Source of the DNA: an uncultured Lachnospiraceae bacterium | GTDB taxonomy: Bacteria > Bacillota > Clostridia > Lachnospirales > Lachnospiraceae | Reading direction: 5' to 3' | Length of the DNA: 10,607 nt | Assembly: GCA_910577445.1 (NCBI GenBank) | Contig: CAJTMZ010000036.1 | Coordinates: 1-10,607, forward strand | Shown: piece after piece, positions 1 through 5,524 of the stretch | Layout of the letters: every line of letters starts with the position of its first letter | Numbering within the stretch: position 1 is the stretch's first letter | The notes under the pieces: generated by a model | What the model was told of the DNA's origin: nothing | The model's input: the letters and a program-made list of their open reading frames with translations, nothing else | Databases searched by the model: none | Made by a program: the position numbers and the translations under genes

Positions 1-5
1 GCTTC

Positions 6-31
6 AGCCGCCGGAGAAAATGCGGCTTTTT
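6..31 (+). terminator. Possible intrinsic terminator of a plus-strand gene to the left
   Basis: AGCCGC (6-11) and GCGGCT (22-27) form a 6-bp stem with a 10-nt loop, followed by a T run (27-31). It would end a plus-strand gene lying left of the window and converging on pckA. The stem is short and the T tract overlaps it, so the call is tentative. Confidence 0.4.
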
Positions 32-52
32 CCCCTGTGCGAAACGCCGGAG

Positions 53-80
53 AAAAAACGGGCCTGCAAACGCAGACCCG
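53..80 (-). terminator. Intrinsic terminator of pckA
   Basis: On the minus strand CGGGTCTGC and GCAGGCCCG form a 9-bp stem (one G-T wobble) with a GTTT loop, followed directly by six T residues (A run at 53-58 on the plus strand). It lies about 22 nt after the pckA stop codon, which is typical Rho-independent terminator geometry. Confidence 0.87.
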
Positions 81-102
81 CATTTTTATAAGTTTTATTG
101 AA

Positions 103-1806
103 TTACAGAGCGTCAACCAGCTTCTTAACTGCTGCAAGAGCCTCGTCGGGAAGCTTGTCATAGCCTTCTTTCTTTGTAGCAAATCCTTCAACAGCGTCTA
201 CACGGTTCTGCATTGCGTTCTTAAGCGCAGCCACATATTCCGCGTTGCCCAAATCAGGAGTGAAATCTGCTGTCTTGCCTTCCCACTCGTTCATAATCTC
301 GATATCTTCGAAGTTGCCCCATTTCTCGAATTTGGCTTTTCCTTCAACGATAGTTTCAAGAATGCCAAGGGTATCGGCAGGTTTAACCTTTGTTCCCATG
401 AAATCGCCTGTGTTTACGATATAGCAGTCAACGTTCTTCTCTTCCACTAACTTCTTGAACTTATCATAGTCGTGAACCAGAGGATAGGTTCTGAACGGGT
501 TAGCATAAGGAACGATACGAAGCGCGTTCAAATCGGTACCTGCTGCAACACGCTCTGCGGTAGAAGTCTTGGTTGCAAGAGTTGCGCCCATAACGGAAGC
601 AAGAGCCGCACCTTTCAGCTTGATTACAGGAGGAATGGTAGGGTCTTTCATAATCCAGAAGATTGCGTTTACAGGAGCGTCAATCTTGTCCACACGGTTA
701 GGAGACCACAGTTTGGACTTAATCGCGCGTCCGTTACCGTTTCTGATATCCTCTGTTACAAGCTGGAGTTTTCCGTTCTCGTCAAGAGTTGCGGAACAGT
801 TCTGAGCGGATAACAGATATTCATTGTCAGGACATCCTGTAGGATAATCGGCTGTCTTATCAAAATAAGTAGGCTCGAGAGCTACAGATGCACAGGTATC
901 GGTATTAATAATGAAAGCATCGTCATGGAGTACGGTAATAGGATATTTGCCGCCATGTTTTGCATGTGTCAGGGTAGATTTTCCTGAACCTGACAGACCG
1001 TAAACGGATGCAACGAACTTGGAGCCGTCAGGCAGAGTATATTCTTTCTGTCCGCCGTGGCAGGCTGCGTAACCGTTTCTGTTTGCAAGAGCCCATGCCA
1101 TTGTCAGAGTACCTTTTTTGTGCTCGCCGAAATACTTCATACCAAGAATGGCTGCGCAGTTCTGGTTGGTATCGAAATAGCAAAGGGTAAGAGGGTCGCT
1201 CAGGCAGCTAAAATCAACGTCAGGCGCTTCTTCCGGAGCCCACTGAGGGTCGGAGAAAATGTAGATGTCAGGCTCTTTTCCGTCGCCTACAGGCTTGGAA
1301 TTCTTGTACATCTTTACATACTCGTCAGACATATACTGGAAGTTAATCATCCAGTTGTAAAGAAGGTTCTCTTCTCCTTCGGGAATCAGAAGGTGAGCCT
1401 TTACCATAAATTCAGGGTCAAGACCTACAAAGCACTCTGCATGATACATGGTTTTCCAGCGTGTTTTGTAGATAGCGTCCATAACAACCTTATCAAGCTT
1501 TGTCTCGTCAACTCCAGGCTCGCCCTTGATACGGCGTGCTGCTGCGTAACGTCCTGTTACCGCGCCGTCATTAAAAAGAAGAACCTTTGCGTCCTTCTCA
1601 AGACCGAATGTGTCTCCATCTTTCACAGGCATATCCGTTACGATTGTGCCCGGTGAATTTTTAGCTAAATCATAAGCTTCCTTTAATGTGTTTACCTTAA
1701 CTACGTTATTTCCATAAAATGCGGCTTCGATAATGGAACGGGTCTTGGAAAAACCTACCTTACCTTTGCCGATTTCGGAAATTGGATAATACGCTTTTGT
1801 TGACAT
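103..1806 (-). CDS. pckA: Phosphoenolpyruvate carboxykinase (ATP)
   Basis: Interconverts oxaloacetate + ATP and PEP + ADP + CO2 in the cytosol; in fermenting anaerobes it can serve gluconeogenesis or run toward PEP carboxylation. The 567-residue protein shows the family's P-loop GLSGSGKST (270-278), the kinase-2 metal motif LHDDAF (293-298, Asp295/Asp296), and the Mn2+-binding Lys and His at about K231 and H250 by spacing to the E. coli enzyme. These features identify the ATP-dependent rather than the GTP-dependent family. It is somewhat longer than the 540-residue E. coli enzyme, which I believe is usual for clostridial forms. The ATG at 1806 is preceded by a strong AGGAGGAG site (1812-1820) at good spacing. 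The gene has its own promoter (1844-1872) and terminator (53-80), so it is probably monocistronic. No terminator separates it from the upstream ABC operon, so some readthrough into it is possible. Confidence 0.97.
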   Translation of the reverse strand: MSTKAYYPISEIGKGKVGFSKTRSIIEAAFYGNNVVKVNTLKEAYDLAKNSPGTIVTDMPVKDGDTFGLEKDAKVLLFNDGAVTGRYAAARRIKGEPGVDETKLDKVVMDAIYKTRWKTMYHAECFVGLDPEFMVKAHLLIPEGEENLLYNWMINFQYMSDEYVKMYKNSKPVGDGKEPDIYIFSDPQWAPEEAPDVDFSCLSDPLTLCYFDTNQNCAAILGMKYFGEHKKGTLTMAWALANRNGYAACHGGQKEYTLPDGSKFVASVYGLSGSGKSTLTHAKHGGKYPITVLHDDAFIINTDTCASVALEPTYFDKTADYPTGCPDNEYLLSAQNCSATLDENGKLQLVTEDIRNGNGRAIKSKLWSPNRVDKIDAPVNAIFWIMKDPTIPPVIKLKGAALASVMGATLATKTSTAERVAAGTDLNALRIVPYANPFRTYPLVHDYDKFKKLVEEKNVDCYIVNTGDFMGTKVKPADTLGILETIVEGKAKFEKWGNFEDIEIMNEWEGKTADFTPDLGNAEYVAALKNAMQNRVDAVEGFATKKEGYDKLPDEALAAVKKLVDAL

Positions 1807-1843
1807 ATAAATCTCCTCCTTAAATTATTACCGCATTTCCTAT

Positions 1844-1872
1844 ATTATTGCAAATCTGGTTATAAAAGTCAA
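1844..1872 (-). promoter_or_regulatory. Sigma-A-type promoter of pckA
   Basis: Minus strand: -35 TTGACT (1867-1872), 17-nt spacer, -10 AATAAT (1844-1849) with an upstream TG dinucleotide (extended -10). It lies about 37 bp before the pckA ATG, leaving room for a short leader with the AGGAGGAG ribosome binding site. Five of six bases match consensus at each box. I see no obvious operator. Confidence 0.75.
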
Positions 1873-1913
1873 CATATATAAATTTCATTTTTTTCAATTC
1901 TTTATTTCCGTCC

Positions 1914-2747
1914 CTAAACCCTTGCGGACATCAGATTTCCGGAGGAGTATCTCTTAAGCCCTCTGTAAAATACCGTAACGGCAACGGCTAAAAGGAGAAA
2001 AGCATATCCGGCCACCACAGCCAGTCCGCCCAAATCAGGTTCCGTCATAATACGCACCGGCTTATATATCATCATTCCGGTAGGAATAACATAATAGAGC
2101 AGGAATTTTACGGCTCCTTTGAAAATACCGTCAGGATAAAGCCCGAAGTTGATGGCAGCGTTCAGCATATGCTCCCCGAACATCTCTGTTTTTACGAACC
2201 AGAAAGAAAGGCTTCCTAATAAAAGGGCAAAGGCCGTGATAATCAGCGCCCCGTTCGCAATAAGCAGCAAAAACAGGAGAATCCTTCCTATTCCGAATCC
2301 GCAAAAGCACACGATAATCAGCCCGTAGGCAAAATCTCCTATTGCCGACGCAGTGGTGGCGGAAGTCATCACTCCCAGCAGCACGTTTTTGGGCTGTACC
2401 AGATAAGCGTCCAGCTTGCCGTTTATAATCAGCTCCGGCAAAGCAAACACCCGGGCAAACAAGACGTTAGAAAGTCCATAGCTGCTGGCGCAGACCGCCC
2501 ACAGCAGCATAACCTCTTTCATGGTATACCCTCCGATGCTTCCCCTAATCCGGAACAGAACCGTCCATTGGATAAGGAACGTCGCATTGTTCAATATCAT
2601 AAAAAAGATGTTGCTTACAAAGGTGACTTTGTTGAGCATTTCCCTCATAATATTATACTTAACGGAAAGCAGGCAGACCCGCAACTGGCTGTAAATCCGA
2701 CCGGCGCAGGGCTTTCTGTTCCCGCTTTTCTTAACCTCCGTTGACAT
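1914..2747 (-). CDS. ABC-2 type exporter permease, COG3694-like (second permease)
   Basis: Integral membrane half of an ABC exporter whose substrate is unknown. The 277-residue protein has about six hydrophobic segments (roughly 43-65, 78-98, 138-155, 157-180, 213-230, 242-262). It also has a cytoplasmic-loop motif GKLDAYLVQPKN (110-121) and a C-terminal GLKRYSSGN (263-271), both resembling the ABC2_membrane_6 (DUF990) family, which pairs with COG4586-type ATPases. The ATG at 2747 overlaps the end of the preceding permease gene by 17 bp, so translational coupling is likely. The upstream Shine-Dalgarno is weak (AAGGGGG about 14 nt away). A GGAGG just inside the gene has no usable start after it. 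The next in-frame ATG (2648) would cut into the conserved region. It is the last gene of the operon, and no terminator hairpin is evident between its stop and the pckA promoter. Family assignment is good; function is unknown. Confidence 0.85.
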   Translation of the reverse strand: MSTEVKKSGNRKPCAGRIYSQLRVCLLSVKYNIMREMLNKVTFVSNIFFMILNNATFLIQWTVLFRIRGSIGGYTMKEVMLLWAVCASSYGLSNVLFARVFALPELIINGKLDAYLVQPKNVLLGVMTSATTASAIGDFAYGLIIVCFCGFGIGRILLFLLLIANGALIITAFALLLGSLSFWFVKTEMFGEHMLNAAINFGLYPDGIFKGAVKFLLYYVIPTGMMIYKPVRIMTEPDLGGLAVVAGYAFLLLAVAVTVFYRGLKRYSSGNLMSARV

Positions 2748-3522
2748 ATAACTTCTTTACCCCCTTCCCATAGATAAAAAACATCAGGCAAACGCCGGCG
2801 GCCAGATATAAAATCTGCGCCCGCAGAATTTCAAAATACATATCCGCGTGAAAATCCACAGCCAGCTTTGCCGGCCCGTAGCATACCGTATAAATCGGCG
2901 TCAGCTTAAGAATGGGCCGTGCCGCCTCCGGGAATATTTCAATGGGAAATACGGTTCCCACAATCAGTATCAGCTTATTGTACAGCCACTGAAAAGGTTT
3001 CGCGTCCTCCACCCAAAAAGAGGTCAGGCTGATGCACAGTTTAAAAACCCCGTTTATGGTTATTCCAAGCAGAATACTTGCCGCTGATGCAAAAAATGCG
3101 GGAAGTCCGAACTTTGGAAGCGTTCCAACCATGGCCGCTCCCGTAATCGCCGCAAGCCCCGCATACACGGGAAGCCGTATACTCCATTCCCCGGTATATC
3201 TTGTCAGGATATAGAGGGTATAATGATAGGGCTTATTCATCAGATACGCGATATTCCCGCCCCGGATATCCACCGACGCCTGACCCGATACTACCTGGGA
3301 CTGGGCGCTGAACCACACCATTTCCGTTATCATTACATACCATATCATCTGTTCTTTCGTATATCCGGCAATTCTGGTCCCGGGCTGCGCATACATGTAC
3401 CCCCAGAGGTTGATAAACACAAAAATAATCAAAAAGTAACTGATAAATCCCAATATAATATTGACGGTGTACTGCAGGTTTTCCATCAGCACAGACCGGT
3501 AAATCACTGCATATTTTCTCAT
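2731..3522 (-). CDS. ABC-2 type exporter permease, COG4587-like (first permease)
   Basis: Membrane subunit that would partner the neighbouring ATPase and second permease to form an exporter; substrate unknown. The 263-residue protein has about six hydrophobic stretches (for example 17-41, 58-70, 118-134, 143-168, 182-196, 236-252). The loop IRGGNIAYLMNKPYHY (87-101 region) matches the typical G-x-I-A-Y-L-x-x-P signature of this family, and FPIEIFPE (192-199) is the usual FP-x-x-x-FP turn. I place the start at the ATG at 3522, because GGGAGGAG sits 5 nt before it; an in-frame ATG at 3540 lies upstream of that ribosome binding site and would merely encode it. The gene starts 22 nt after the ATPase stop and overlaps the next permease gene by 17 bp, so the three are clearly one operon. 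Confidence 0.87.
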   Translation of the reverse strand: MRKYAVIYRSVLMENLQYTVNIILGFISYFLIIFVFINLWGYMYAQPGTRIAGYTKEQMIWYVMITEMVWFSAQSQVVSGQASVDIRGGNIAYLMNKPYHYTLYILTRYTGEWSIRLPVYAGLAAITGAAMVGTLPKFGLPAFFASAASILLGITINGVFKLCISLTSFWVEDAKPFQWLYNKLILIVGTVFPIEIFPEAARPILKLTPIYTVCYGPAKLAVDFHADMYFEILRAQILYLAAGVCLMFFIYGKGVKKLYVNGG

Positions 3523-3544
3523 AACGCTCCTCCCTGCCATCTTT

Positions 3545-4354
3545 TCACACTGCCGGCTGCTCTCTCCCCTTTTCCTGATAAATTTTCATAATGATTTCCT
3601 CCAGAGAATCGTCAATAAATTTAAGATGCTCCATAGAATCGTCCAGTACAATCTGACCGGAATTTACAATGATAACGCGCATGCAGAGCTTTTCAATATC
3701 CCCGATGTCATGGCTGGTCAGGAAAATCGTGGTGTGAAATTCCCTGTTCATCTGCCTGATTAAAGAGCGGATGTTTTCTTTCACCACCGGGTCCAGCCCT
3801 ATGGTAGGCTCGTCTAAAAACAGTATTTTGGGCCTGTGGAGCAGGGAAGCCGCAATTTCGCAGCGGATGCGCTGCCCCAGCGAAAGGTTACGGACCGGCG
3901 TGTTTATCAAGCCGGAAAGCTCAAAAATATCGGAAAGCTCCCCGATGCGTTTTTCTATTTCTCCGTCCGGTATATCGTAAATGGCCCCGAAAAACCGGAA
4001 ATTATCATAAGGCGTTAGATGTATCCAGAGCTGCTCTTTTTGCCCGAACACGGTTCCAATCTGATAAGCAAGCTGCTTTCTCTTTTTTGCGGGGTCGATT
4101 CCCAGCACACTGGCCTTTCCGCCGTCCGGGTAAAGAATCCCCGTCAGCATCTTAATCGTGGTGCTCTTTCCCGCCCCGTTCGGGCCGATAAAGGCAAGCG
4201 CCTCTCCCTCCTCCACCGCAAAGGATACGCCGCTTACCGCCTTAATCTCCTCTGTCTGCTGTCGCAGGATTGCACGGATGCTGCCTTTCATTCCCTTTTC
4301 CTTCCGCTTCACCCGGAAGGTTTTCGACAGATTTTCCGCTTCGATAACTTTCAT
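3545..4354 (-). CDS. ABC exporter ATP-binding protein, COG4586-like
   Basis: Cytoplasmic ATPase that powers the two downstream permeases. Motifs in the 269-residue protein (numbered from the ATG): Walker A GPNGAGKST (57-65), Q-loop in VFGQKEQLW (about 102-110), signature LSLGQR (157-162), Walker B ILFLDEP (177-183), D-loop GLD and H-loop SHD (His215). The VFGQ-x-x-QLW stretch is characteristic of the COG4586 subgroup that travels with DUF990-type permeases. I prefer the ATG at 4354 over the adjacent in-frame GTG at 4357, because GGAGGG is 7 nt from the ATG and only 4 from the GTG. It is the first gene of the operon. An intrinsic terminator ends about 30 nt upstream of the ribosome binding site with no room for a convincing promoter between, so expression probably depends on readthrough from the promoter at 4692-4720. 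Confidence 0.93.
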   Translation of the reverse strand: MKVIEAENLSKTFRVKRKEKGMKGSIRAILRQQTEEIKAVSGVSFAVEEGEALAFIGPNGAGKSTTIKMLTGILYPDGGKASVLGIDPAKKRKQLAYQIGTVFGQKEQLWIHLTPYDNFRFFGAIYDIPDGEIEKRIGELSDIFELSGLINTPVRNLSLGQRIRCEIAASLLHRPKILFLDEPTIGLDPVVKENIRSLIRQMNREFHTTIFLTSHDIGDIEKLCMRVIIVNSGQIVLDDSMEHLKFIDDSLEEIIMKIYQEKGREQPAV

Positions 4355-4386
4355 CACTTTTCCCTCCTCAAATCATAAAATTTTAT

Positions 4387-4442
4387 ATAAAAAAAGAACC
4401 CCATTGCGATATACACCTTTGCGTATATACCATGCGGTTCTT
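4387..4442 (-). terminator. Strong intrinsic terminator in the ABC-operon leader (candidate attenuator)
   Basis: Minus strand: AAGAACC and GGTTCTT (plus-strand 4436-4442 and 4394-4400) pair over 7 bp. The helix continues with CAU/AUG after a mismatch and a further 7-bp UAUAUAC/GUGUAUA helix capped by GCAAAG. A U tract follows directly (A run 4389-4395). It faces the ABC operon and lies just upstream of its ribosome binding site. On the plus strand no T tract follows, so it is unidirectional. Either it ends a small RNA or it attenuates the ABC operon. Confidence 0.87.
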
Positions 4443-4519
4443 CTCTCATCCTGATTACCGCACAGCCAAATAAGACTTTTCATCCTACGGCCATGCGCTT
4501 TACCGGCTTCTTACCGGTT

Positions 4520-4597
4520 TCAGGTTATGACCATAATATGAAAAATCTTCGCCGCCTTCATAATCGGGTTAAATAGAGCGTTGTTTCTGTAAGACAT
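4520..4597 (-). CDS. Short upstream ORF (25 aa), candidate leader peptide
   Basis: ATG at 4597 is preceded by GAGG at 6-nt spacing, and the ORF ends at a TGA (4520-4522). The peptide begins MSYRNNALFNPIMKAAK and ends IFHIMVIT. It is mildly basic with a hydrophobic C-terminal third and matches no family I know. It lies wholly inside the leader of the ABC operon, and its stop codon falls inside the 5' strand of the predicted P1 helix, so a terminating ribosome would disrupt that fold. It may instead be a chance ORF in a structured RNA; only the ribosome binding site and position support translation. Confidence 0.4.
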   Translation of the reverse strand: MSYRNNALFNPIMKAAKIFHIMVIT

Positions 4598-4691
4598 ATT
4601 TTTCCTCGTTTCCGCGATGCGCCAGGCTCTCCGGCCGCGCCGGGGCATACACATAACAGAATTTCTGTTCTTTCGCCTTGAATTTTCACAC

Positions 4692-4720
4692 AATTTACCA
4701 CACTGCGGAAAAGCTGTCAA
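4692..4720 (-). promoter_or_regulatory. Sigma-A-type promoter for the leader RNA / ABC operon
   Basis: Minus strand: perfect -35 TTGACA (4715-4720), 17-nt spacer, -10 TAAATT (4692-4697) preceded by TGg (extended -10). Predicted start is near 4685. It is divergent from, and about 40 bp away from, the plus-strand toxin-antitoxin promoter. It is the only good promoter I see upstream of the ABC operon. Confidence 0.72.
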
Positions 4721-4760
4721 GTATTTTTTGCTGATTTCTAAAGAAGTTCTGTTCCCAATA

Positions 4761-4789
4761 TTGAATCCCACCTCTTTTTCATGTATAAT
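4761..4789 (+). promoter_or_regulatory. Sigma-A-type promoter of the toxin-antitoxin operon
   Basis: TTGAAT (4761-4766), 17-nt spacer and a perfect TATAAT (4784-4789). The predicted start near 4796 falls on an inverted repeat, and the antitoxin ATG follows at 4848 after an AGAGGAGG ribosome binding site. Confidence 0.8.
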
Positions 4790-4796
4790 TTTTCTA

Positions 4797-4817
4797 TAGG
4801 AAGGAATACTCTTCCTA
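4797..4817. promoter_or_regulatory. Inverted repeat at the TA transcription start, probable operator
   Basis: TAGGAAG (4797-4803) and CTTCCTA (4811-4817) are perfect 7-bp inverted arms separated by 7 nt, placed right after the -10 box. Type II toxin-antitoxin operons are usually autorepressed by binding at such sites. It could alternatively be a small 5' hairpin of the mRNA. Confidence 0.5.
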
Positions 4818-4847
4818 CGGATTTCAATCATAAGAGGAGGATTCCCC

Positions 4848-5090
4848 ATGAGCACTTTAGACGCAACCGTTTCCATGTTGGAAGCAATGCCGGAAGATGC
4901 ACGGATTAAGGTTATGGAATTTACGCAAAAACTGTTCACTTCCAGAAAACCCGCAAATCCGTTTGTCCCGGCCGGCCAGGAACAGATTTTTTCCGACCTT
5001 GCCGAATCACGCCAGCAGATTTCCGATGGAAAAGGGCTCGATATGGAGGACGCGCTGATAAGGATGGGAAAACAGCATGGATTCATTTGA
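4848..5090 (+). CDS. Putative antitoxin of a type II toxin-antitoxin pair
   Basis: 80-residue acidic-to-neutral protein, not recognised with certainty. It is called an antitoxin from its position: first gene, small, overlapping by 14 bp a RelE/ParE-like toxin gene. The N-terminal half (MLEAMPEDARIKVMEFTQKL, 10-29) looks like the helical segment of small DUF2281-like antitoxin proteins. After a Pro-rich linker (about 34-43), the C-terminal half (IFSDLAESRQQISDGKGLDM, 47-66, then EDALIRMGKQHGF) resembles the helical toxin-wrapping tails of Phd/RelB-type antitoxins. No clear ribbon-helix-helix or helix-turn-helix motif is visible. AGAGGAGG lies 7 nt before the ATG. The promoter (4761-4789) and inverted repeat (4797-4817) suggest autoregulation. 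If it binds DNA, the fold used is not evident. Confidence 0.75.
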   Translation: MSTLDATVSMLEAMPEDARIKVMEFTQKLFTSRKPANPFVPAGQEQIFSDLAESRQQISDGKGLDMEDALIRMGKQHGFI

Positions 5091-5409
5091 TGTAATCATC
5101 TCGCCAAAAGCGTTGTCCCAACTGAATGACTATATTGATTACCTGCAGTACACCCTGCTGAATGACCAGGCCGCCAATAACGTATGGCAGGATGCCCTGG
5201 AAACACGGAACCGGCTTTCAAAAATCGCCGGCAGCCTGAAATTCTGTATTAACCCTCAGCTAAAAAAGAACGGATACCGCGTCATTCATTTCATGCGGCA
5301 CCGCTATCTTATGCTTTACCGGATAGAAGGTTCAACTGCTTATGTAGATGTCATATATCACCAGCTCCAGGATTATGAACATATTTTTACAGATGAATTA
5401 AACCAATAA
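5077..5409 (+). CDS. RelE/ParE-superfamily toxin
   Basis: 110-residue protein of the ParE/RelE toxin type. It has the N-terminal strand VIISPKALSQLNDYIDYLQ (6-24), a long helix pair with conserved spacing, then strands GYRVIHFMRHRYLMLYRIEG and AYVDVIYHQLQDYEHIF. The central GYR, the basic/aromatic strand and the final I-x-H-x-x-QDY are hallmarks of the family. RelE members cleave ribosome-bound mRNA whereas ParE members poison gyrase; the sequence alone does not say which. The ATG at 5077 lies 14 bp inside the antitoxin gene in another frame, so translation is coupled. The TAA is followed after 3 nt by a strong terminator, closing a two-gene operon. All regions of the fold look intact, so the module is probably functional. 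Confidence 0.82.
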   Translation: MDSFDVIISPKALSQLNDYIDYLQYTLLNDQAANNVWQDALETRNRLSKIAGSLKFCINPQLKKNGYRVIHFMRHRYLMLYRIEGSTAYVDVIYHQLQDYEHIFTDELNQ

Positions 5410-5412
5410 AGC

Positions 5413-5464
5413 CTGAAAACCGGAAAAGATTCCATATCCTTTCCGGCTTTCAGCTTTCTTTTTT
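5413..5464 (+). terminator. Intrinsic terminator of the toxin-antitoxin operon
   Basis: CTGAAAACCGGAAA (5413-5426) pairs with TTTCCGGCTTTCAG (5440-5453) over 14 positions with one A/C mismatch and a 13-nt loop. A T-rich tract (CTTTCTTTTTT, 5454-5464) follows. It begins 3 nt after the toxin stop codon. Confidence 0.85.
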
Positions 5465-5478
5465 ATTCAACTTCGGAA

Positions 5479-5498
5479 TGAAAGCCGGACGCTCCGGC
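5479..5498 (+). promoter_or_regulatory. Hairpin in the mntP leader, able to pair with the upstream terminator arm
   Basis: GCCGGA (5484-5489) and TCCGGC (5493-5498) form a 6-bp hairpin with a CGC loop just before the mntP ribosome binding site. In addition TGAAAGCCGGA (5479-5489) is an exact 11-nt complement of TCCGGCTTTCA (5442-5452) in the 3' arm of the toxin-antitoxin terminator. I see no yybP-ykoY manganese riboswitch and no convincing promoter for mntP. Regulatory meaning is speculative. Confidence 0.35.
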
Positions 5499-5524
5499 AA
5501 AATACATAAGAGAGGAATTTGAAA

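Larger units (their letters stand above)
4387..4685 (-). ncRNA. Structured leader RNA or small RNA upstream of the ABC exporter (unrecognised class)
   Basis: The expected transcript from the promoter at 4692-4720 begins near 4685. In order it holds: a small AACAG/CUGUU hairpin; a GC-rich hairpin (about 4613-4650); a GAGG site and a 25-codon ORF (4597-4520); a predicted three-way junction (4524-4450); and the terminator (4442-4387). Junction elements seen directly: P1 CCUGA/UCAGG (4520-4524 with 4450-4454); P2 ACCGGU-AAGAA-GCCGGU (4518-4502); P3 CGCAUGGCC/GGCUGUGCG (4497-4489 with 4467-4459), extended by UAGGA/UCUUA and capped by UGAAAAG. I compared it mentally with the T-box, TPP, FMN, SAM-I, lysine, purine, cobalamin, c-di-GMP, ZTP, guanidine and yybP-ykoY patterns and found no match. 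Whether it is cis-acting or a free small RNA cannot be decided here. Confidence 0.55.

Noticed and set aside
1057..1656. 199-codon plus-strand ORF opposite pckA
   Set aside because: Antisense shadow of a fully conserved pckA with no start signals.
4387..4685. Possible tmRNA, RNase P RNA, 6S RNA or SRP RNA
   Set aside because: The conserved cores (for example the RNase P GAGGAAAGUCC block, tmRNA ends with a CCA-type acceptor, the SRP GNAR tetraloop helix) are not visible, and the fold is not a single long 6S-type hairpin.
4520..5086. 188-codon minus-strand ORF opposite the antitoxin gene
   Set aside because: It is antisense to the antitoxin and both promoters, resembles no family, and has no ribosome binding site at its start. 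Only its last 25 codons (from 4597) have a plausible start and are listed separately.
5410..5524. yybP-ykoY manganese riboswitch upstream of mntP
   Set aside because: The region is short and already occupied by the toxin-antitoxin terminator; the conserved loop sequences of that riboswitch are absent.
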